DNA of 10,886 nt from Bacteroidota bacterium (lineage in GTDB: Bacteria > Bacteroidota > Bacteroidia > Bacteroidales > Rikenellaceae): assembly GCA_023413645.1 (NCBI GenBank), contig JAEZPN010000111.1, positions 1 to 10,886 of the forward strand, given 5' to 3'. The notes beneath the pieces are model-generated. The model was not told where the DNA came from, made no database searches, and worked only from the letters and a program-made list of their open reading frames with translations. Shown piece after piece: positions 6,766 to 10,886 of the stretch. How positions within the stretch are numbered: position 1 is the stretch's first letter; the number at the start of each line of letters is the position of its first letter. The position numbers and the translations under genes were made by a program.

Positions 6766-6829
6766 ACAAATTTGCAATACGCACATATACTTAATTCTTA
6801 AGTATTTACGCTGTAAAAGGCAAATTTGT
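6766..6829. repeat. Nested inverted repeat between the glycosyltransferase and etfB
   Basis: ACAAATTTGC (6766-6775) and GCAAATTTGT (6820-6829) are exact reverse complements. Almost concentric inside them is ATACTTAA-TTC-TTAAGTAT (6787-6805). No T-run follows the inner hairpin, so it is a poor terminator. The outer arms resemble paired half-sites for a dimeric regulator and lie 35-98 bases upstream of the etf -7 box. An operator is possible but not shown. Confidence 0.4.
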
Positions 6830-6863
6830 AGAGTAAAACGAGTGCAATTTAGGCAAAAATAAG

Positions 6864-6871
6864 TATCTTTG
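6864..6871 (+). promoter_or_regulatory. Promoter -7 element of the etfB-etfA-dehydrogenase operon
   Basis: TATCTTTG matches TAnnTTTG exactly. No good TTTG is found about 19-20 bases upstream (the area reads GAGTGC), so the promoter may need an activator or a different -33. The leader of about 57 bases can form a small GC hairpin (AGCCC/GGGTT around TACG, near 6880-6893) and becomes A/T-rich just before the start codon. Confidence 0.55.
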
Positions 6872-6935
6872 CCCGGCTAAGCCCTACGGGGTTGGCACAC
6901 AGAGAGTGACAAAATATACATATATTAATATAGTT

Positions 6936-7811
6936 ATGGAAAGAGTTAAGAAAATTGTAGTTATGGCAAAGCAGGTGCCCGACACACGCAATGTGGGCAA
7001 GGATGCCATGACTCCGGAGGGCACGGTAAACCGTGCTGCTCTCGCTGCAATCTTCAACCCCGAGGACCTCAACGCCCTTGAAATGGCACTGCAAATGAAG
7101 GAGCGCATCGCAGGCTCAGAGGTATACGTATTGACCATGGGTCCCCAGCGCGCAAGCGACGTCATCCGCGAGGCTATGTTCCGCGGTGCTGACGGCGGTT
7201 ACTTGCTCTCAGGCAAGGAGTTTGCAGGCTCTGATACGTTGGCTACATCGTACGCCTTGTCGTTGGCACTTCGCAAGATTGAGCCCGACATCATCGTAGC
7301 AGGTCGCCAGGCTATCGACGGTGACACCGCACAGGTAGGTCCCCAGGTTGCCCAGAAGCTCGACCTCCCACAGATTACATACGCCGAGGAACTCGTAGAC
7401 ATCAACGACACCGAGATTACCATCAAGCGCCGCTTGGAGCGTGGCTCGGAGGTTGTCGTATCTCCCCTTCCCGCGCTTATCACCGTAAACTCATCGGCTA
7501 AGGAGTGTCGTCCCCGCAATGCTAAGCGCGTGATGAAGTACAAGCGCGCCCTCGCAACTTCGGAGATGGCAAACGTCGATGCACAGTGGAACGCTTTCAT
7601 CGAGGAGCGCCCCTACTTGCACATCGTGGAGTTCGCGGCAGCAGACGTTAACCCCGACCCTGAGCAGCTCGGCCTTAGCGGCTCACCTACCAAGGTTAAG
7701 AAGATTGAGAACGTAGTATTCCAGGCTAAGGAGGCTAAGGCCCTCACTGCCGAGGATGCAGACATCGAGGCTCTCATGCAGGAGCTTATTGCGAGCCACA
7801 CGCTCGGTTAA
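6936..7811 (+). CDS. etfB: Electron transfer flavoprotein, beta subunit
   Basis: The start is placed at the ATG at 6936 (MERVKKIVVMAKQVPDT), the conserved EtfB opening; an in-frame ATG 30 bases earlier adds an unconserved tail. The product is 291 residues. Landmarks are KQVPDT (12-17), NPEDLNALEMAL (41-52), FAGSDTLATS (96-105), GRQAIDGDTAQVGP (123-136) and a C-terminal LMQELIASHT tail that in this family reaches over the alpha subunit. EtfB pairs with EtfA and binds nucleotide and FAD to pass electrons to or from acyl-CoA dehydrogenases. The segment around 96-105 is of the kind I associate with NADH-using, electron-bifurcating EtfAB of anaerobes; this is inference from memory. It is the first gene of the operon, 19 bases before etfA. 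Confidence 0.95.
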   Translation: MERVKKIVVMAKQVPDTRNVGKDAMTPEGTVNRAALAAIFNPEDLNALEMALQMKERIAGSEVYVLTMGPQRASDVIREAMFRGADGGYLLSGKEFAGSDTLATSYALSLALRKIEPDIIVAGRQAIDGDTAQVGPQVAQKLDLPQITYAEELVDINDTEITIKRRLERGSEVVVSPLPALITVNSSAKECRPRNAKRVMKYKRALATSEMANVDAQWNAFIEERPYLHIVEFAAADVNPDPEQLGLSGSPTKVKKIENVVFQAKEAKALTAEDADIEALMQELIASHTLG

Positions 7812-7830
7812 CAGCCTAAGATTCAAGAGT

Positions 7831-8850
7831 ATGAATAACGTATTTGTATATATCGAGATCGAGGAGCGCGAGATTGCCGACGTATCGTTGGAGCTCCTCA
7901 CTAAGGGTCGTGAGTTGGCTAACACGCTCGGCGTAAAGCTCGAGGCAGTGGTTATCGGCCACAACGTCAAGGACCTCGCACCCGAGTTGGCAAAGTATGG
8001 TGCAGACACCGTATGGGTTGCCGACAACGAGATTTTCTCTCCCTTCCGCACATTGCCCCATACATCAGTTATGGTGGGTCTCATACAGCAGGAGAAGCCA
8101 CAGATTGCACTCTTCGGTGCAACTCCCGTAGGTCGTGACTTCGCTCCACGCGTATCGTCAGCGCTTCACAGCGGTCTTACTGCCGACTGTACAGAGCTCG
8201 TAATCGGTGAGCATAAGGATGCTAAGAGCGGTAAGGAGTACGACTCACTTCTCTACCAGATTCGCCCCGCATTTGGCGGTAACATCATCGCTACTATCGT
8301 TAACCCCGAGTGCCGCCCACAGATGGCAACAGTTCGCGAGGGCGTTATGCGCAAGGAGGCGCTTGCTACACCCGCAGCTGGCGAGGTACGCGAGATTGAG
8401 TGGCAGCCCATGGTTAAGGATACCGACCTTGCAGTACGCATCGTAGAGCGTCACATCGAGGAGCGCAAGATTAACATCAAGGGAGCTTCAGTCATCGTTG
8501 CTGGTGGTTACGGCGTAGGTTCTAAGGAGGGTTTCAAGCTCGTACACGAGCTCGCAAATGTCCTCGGCGGTGAGGTAGGTGCTTCGCGTGCTGCGGTAGA
8601 TGCAGGCTTTACGGAGCATGAGCGCCAGATTGGCCAGACAGGTGTTACTGTACGCCCCAAGCTCTACATCGCTTGCGGTATCTCTGGTCAGATTCAGCAC
8701 ACAGCGGGTATGGATGGTTCGGCGATGATTGTTTCAATCAACACTGACCCCCAGGCCCCCATCAACAAGATTGCCGACTACGCCATCACAGGTAGCGTGG
8801 AGGAGGTAATCCCCAAGATGATTAAGTATTACAAACAGAACTCAAAATAG
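7831..8850 (+). CDS. etfA: Electron transfer flavoprotein, alpha subunit
   Basis: The ATG at 7831 (MNNVFVYIEI) gives 339 residues; an open frame extending into etfB is not needed. The N-terminal domain carries GRDFAPRVSSALHSGLTADC (101-120). The C-terminal FAD domain is fully conserved: VAGGYGVGSKEGF (223-235), GASRAAVDAGF (250-260), QIGQTG (266-271), GISGQIQH (283-290), NTDPQAPI (304-311) and ADY (315-317). No iron-sulfur or ferredoxin extension is present. It forms the heterodimer with EtfB and should hold the mobile FAD that docks on the dehydrogenase encoded eight bases downstream. Confidence 0.97.
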   Translation: MNNVFVYIEIEEREIADVSLELLTKGRELANTLGVKLEAVVIGHNVKDLAPELAKYGADTVWVADNEIFSPFRTLPHTSVMVGLIQQEKPQIALFGATPVGRDFAPRVSSALHSGLTADCTELVIGEHKDAKSGKEYDSLLYQIRPAFGGNIIATIVNPECRPQMATVREGVMRKEALATPAAGEVREIEWQPMVKDTDLAVRIVERHIEERKINIKGASVIVAGGYGVGSKEGFKLVHELANVLGGEVGASRAAVDAGFTEHERQIGQTGVTVRPKLYIACGISGQIQHTAGMDGSAMIVSINTDPQAPINKIADYAITGSVEEVIPKMIKYYKQNSK

Positions 8851-8853
8851 GAG
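8849..8853 (+). promoter_or_regulatory. Shine-Dalgarno-like site of the dehydrogenase gene
   Basis: AGGAG overlaps the etfA stop codon and stands five bases before the ATG at 8859. Most other start codons in the window are preceded by A/T-rich sequence only, as is usual in Bacteroidota. Tight spacing here fits translational coupling with etfA. Confidence 0.5.
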
Positions 8854-8858
8854 AAGCA

Positions 8859-10568
8859 ATGGCTAACTTTTATATAGATAATAAGGATTTGCAGTATCAC
8901 CTCTCTCATCCCTTGATGAAGAGGATTATTGAGCTCAAGGAGCGCAACTTTGCCGATGCTAAGGAGTACGACTACGCACCCCAGGATACTGAGGATGCAC
9001 TCGACTCATACCGCCGCGTGTTGGAGATCGTGGGCGACGTTTGTGGCGAGGTTATCGCTGCGAATGCTGAGAGCGTTGACCATGAGGGTCCTCGCGTTGT
9101 CAACGACCACGTGGAGTATGCTTCAGGCACTGTACGCAACATCGAGGCGTTGAATGCTGCTGGTTTGGGTGGCATGACTCTTCCCCGCAAGTATGACGGT
9201 TTGAACATGCCCGTAACATGCTTCGCCATGGCTAACGAGATGGTTGCACGCGCCGATGCAGGTTTCGAGAATATCTGGGGCTTGCAGGATTGCGCCGAGA
9301 CCATCAACGAGTTCGCATCTGAGGAGATTAAGCAGCGCTTCTTGCCCCGCGTTTCTGCTGGCGAGACCTGTGCTATGGACCTCACAGAGCCCGATGCAGG
9401 CTCCGACCTCGGCGCTGTGATGCTCAAGGCTACATGGGATGAGGCAGCTGGCGTATGGCGCTTGAACGGCTGCAAGCGCTTCATCACCAACGGTGATGGT
9501 GACATCTCGCTCGTCTTGGCTCGTACCGAGGAGGGCACAAAGGATGCACGAGGCCTCTCAATGCTTATCTACGACAAGCGCGATGGTGGCGTTAAGGTGC
9601 GCCGCATTGAGAATAAGCTCGGTATCAAGGGTTCACCCACCTGCGAGTTGGTATTCAACAACGCACCCGCAGTATTGGTTGGCGACCGCAAGATGGGACT
9701 CATTAAGTATGTCATGTCGTTGATGAACGCCGCACGCTTGGGTATCGCAGCACAGTCAACAGGTTTGTGCGAGGCAGCCTACCGCGAGGCATTGAAGTAT
9801 GCTAAGGAGCGTGAGCAGTTCGGCAAGGCTATCATCGAGTTCGCAGCCGTACGCGAGATGCTCAAGAACATGGAGGCTAAGACCCTTGCATCACGCGCTA
9901 TGCTCTACGAGACAGCACGCTTCGTGGATATCTACAAGCAGCTTACACACATCTCTCACGACCGCTCACTCGAGGCCGAGGAGCGCCAGGAGATGAAGTT
10001 CTACAACCGCTTGGCAGATGGCTTTACTCCTCTTGCAAAGATGTTCGCTTCGGAGTATGCTAACGAGGTAGCTTACGACTCTATCCAGATTCACGGTGGC
10101 TCGGGCTACATGAAGGACTACGCTTGCGAGCGCTTGTACCGCGACGCACGTATCATGAACATCTACGAGGGTACTACACAGCTTCAGGTTGTTGCAGCTA
10201 TCAACCACGTAACTAAGGGCACCTACCTCGAGCAGATCATGCGCTACGAGGAGAACGCTCGCACCGAGGCAACTGAGGCTATGGGTGCGCAGTTGGTAGA
10301 GTTGCGTAAGGTATACGAGCAGGTTGTTGAGCGCGTAGAGGCTATCGACAAGGAGGCAAACGGCTATAAGGAGTTCCACTCACGCCGCCTCGTGGAGATT
10401 GCGGGTTACATCATCATGTCTCACATCATGTTGCGCCAGGCTGCAGAGTGCGAGGCTGACTACTTGAACCCCACAAAGATTTTCGTTAAGTACGCAGCAA
10501 AGAAGATTACTGAGGCTGCAGCATATATCAACGCATCGGAGGCATCGGATGTAGAGCTCTTTGCATAA
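8859..10568 (+). CDS. Acyl-CoA dehydrogenase, long form with C-terminal extension
   Basis: This is a 569-residue FAD enzyme that would interconvert an acyl-CoA and its 2-enoyl-CoA, using the EtfAB encoded just upstream as partner. Landmarks are LPRKYDGLNMP (108-118), CAMDLTEPDAGSD (171-183), WRLNGCKRFITNG (200-212), the KEREQFGK helix (316-323), IHGGSGYMKD (411-420) and IYEGTTQLQ (435-443), whose E437 is at the place of the usual catalytic glutamate. Classical short-chain enzymes are near 380 residues. Here a longer N-terminal helical part and about 120 residues after the core resemble the 570-600 residue group that includes DmdC-like enzymes with an acyl-CoA-dehydrogenase C-terminal domain. 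Chain length and direction cannot be read from sequence. A butyryl/crotonyl-CoA role is plausible in an anaerobe but is inference; a branched-chain or other substrate is equally open. Confidence 0.93.
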   Translation: MANFYIDNKDLQYHLSHPLMKRIIELKERNFADAKEYDYAPQDTEDALDSYRRVLEIVGDVCGEVIAANAESVDHEGPRVVNDHVEYASGTVRNIEALNAAGLGGMTLPRKYDGLNMPVTCFAMANEMVARADAGFENIWGLQDCAETINEFASEEIKQRFLPRVSAGETCAMDLTEPDAGSDLGAVMLKATWDEAAGVWRLNGCKRFITNGDGDISLVLARTEEGTKDARGLSMLIYDKRDGGVKVRRIENKLGIKGSPTCELVFNNAPAVLVGDRKMGLIKYVMSLMNAARLGIAAQSTGLCEAAYREALKYAKEREQFGKAIIEFAAVREMLKNMEAKTLASRAMLYETARFVDIYKQLTHISHDRSLEAEERQEMKFYNRLADGFTPLAKMFASEYANEVAYDSIQIHGGSGYMKDYACERLYRDARIMNIYEGTTQLQVVAAINHVTKGTYLEQIMRYEENARTEATEAMGAQLVELRKVYEQVVERVEAIDKEANGYKEFHSRRLVEIAGYIIMSHIMLRQAAECEADYLNPTKIFVKYAAKKITEAAAYINASEASDVELFA

Positions 10569-10588
10569 TCTAACACACTATAAATATG

Positions 10589-10620
10589 AAAGTCCACTCC
10601 TAAGGGGGTGGACTTTTTTT
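10589..10620 (+). terminator. Intrinsic terminator of the etf operon
   Basis: AAAGTCCACTCC (10589-10600) pairs with GGGGTGGACTTT (10605-10616) through 12 pairs, one of them a G-T, around a TAAG loop, and runs into a T stretch ending at 10620. It begins 20 bases after the dehydrogenase stop codon. Confidence 0.93.
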
Positions 10621-10628
10621 GTATCGGT

Positions 10629-10730
10629 TTTAGAGAATTTAAGGAACTTAGGGAGTTTAGAGACTTTAAGGTATCTAAATCAACCACCCTAATCTAAATC
10701 GACCGCCCTAAACTCCTTAATATCTCTCGC
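10629..10730. repeat. Inverted array of 9-base units at the right end
   Basis: Five 9-base units stand head to tail on the plus strand (10629-10673): TTTAGAGAA, TTTAAGGAA, CTTAGGGAG, TTTAGAGAC and TTTAAGGTA. Opposing minus-orientation units follow (CGCCCTAAA at 10704-10712, CTCCTTAAT at 10713-10721, a partial third to 10730). GGAGTTTAG and CTAAACTCC in the two groups are exact complements, so a long imperfect hairpin can form. Same unit and inverted layout as 5047-5129. Confidence 0.6.
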
Positions 10731-10758
10731 GAGCAAACGCTGATTAGCACCAATACCC

Positions 10759-10886
10759 TAATTTCTTGTCAGAAGTCGTGAGATGTGGTGCCAAATGAAA
10801 GAGCCTCGGATGGGACATACTAAGCGTATTTCCCATTCGGGGCTCTAAGTTTGGTGCCGCAGATTGCGGCTTATCACAAGAAATTA
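10759..10886 (+). repeat. Copy B of the double-hairpin element, bounded by inverted ends
   Basis: TAATTTCTTGT (10759-10769) and ACAAGAAATTA (10876-10886) are exact 11-base inverted repeats. Between them lie a 19-pair hairpin (10801-10845, loop TAAGC, one C-T mismatch at 10816/10830), a second hairpin GCCGCA/TGCGGC (10856-10861, 10865-10870) and TTAT (10871-10874). TGGTGCC occurs on both sides of the large hairpin. The layout is like a small non-coding mobile palindromic element, but the window ends at the last repeat base, so the true boundary is not visible. No open frame of note is inside. Confidence 0.5.

Noticed and set aside
10460..10687. A 75-codon minus-strand frame with repeated LNS/LKS triplets
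   Set aside because: It runs over the etf terminator into the dehydrogenase gene, and its repeats come from the 9-base DNA array, not from a protein.

Overview
The window looks like chromosomal DNA of a gut-type Bacteroidales bacterium, perhaps near Alistipes/Rikenellaceae; the family-level guess is weak. Support comes from four promoters with the Bacteroidota -7 box TAnnTTTG (two with a TTTC and one with a perfect TTTG about 19-20 bases upstream), mostly A/T-rich leaders in place of Shine-Dalgarno sites, a long type 2 isoleucyl-tRNA synthetase, and an ileS gene followed by a DksA/TraR-like gene.

Layout. Positions 1-4929 read leftward. A yebC/TACO1-family gene (4189-4929) and ileS (681-4166) lie 22 bases apart behind one promoter near 4988-5018 and end at a strong terminator (620-659). 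A small DksA/TraR-family gene (125-499) follows with its own probable promoter and ends at a long two-way hairpin (41-80). Positions 4930-5592 contain no protein gene. They hold an inverted array of 9-base repeats, the best promoter in the window (5233-5264), a probable small structured RNA (about 5271-5424), a second short 9-base array, and the promoter of a rightward GT4 glycosyltransferase (5593-6750). After a gap with a nested inverted repeat comes a rightward operon, etfB-etfA-acyl-CoA dehydrogenase (6936-10568), closed by a textbook terminator (10589-10620). The right end (10621-10886) has another 9-base array and a palindromic element with inverted ends.

How the genes work together. 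The leftward genes serve translation and transcription control: isoleucine charging, a YebC-type translation factor, and an RNA-polymerase-binding-type regulator. The rightward operon is a flavin electron-transfer module. The dehydrogenase and EtfAB would exchange electrons during acyl-CoA/enoyl-CoA conversion, possibly with NADH-dependent bifurcation, because EtfB resembles the bifurcating kind. The glycosyltransferase stands alone and its acceptor is unknown.

Most interesting points. (1) Two structurally matching hairpins sit near the two ends of the window, with compensating base changes in the stem. (2) A 9-base periodic repeat recurs in three intergenic places. (3) A promoter-hairpin-terminator unit looks like an unannotated small RNA. 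(4) IleRS has a swapped HIGH motif (GIHH). No defence system, CRISPR array, transposase, rRNA or tRNA was seen.
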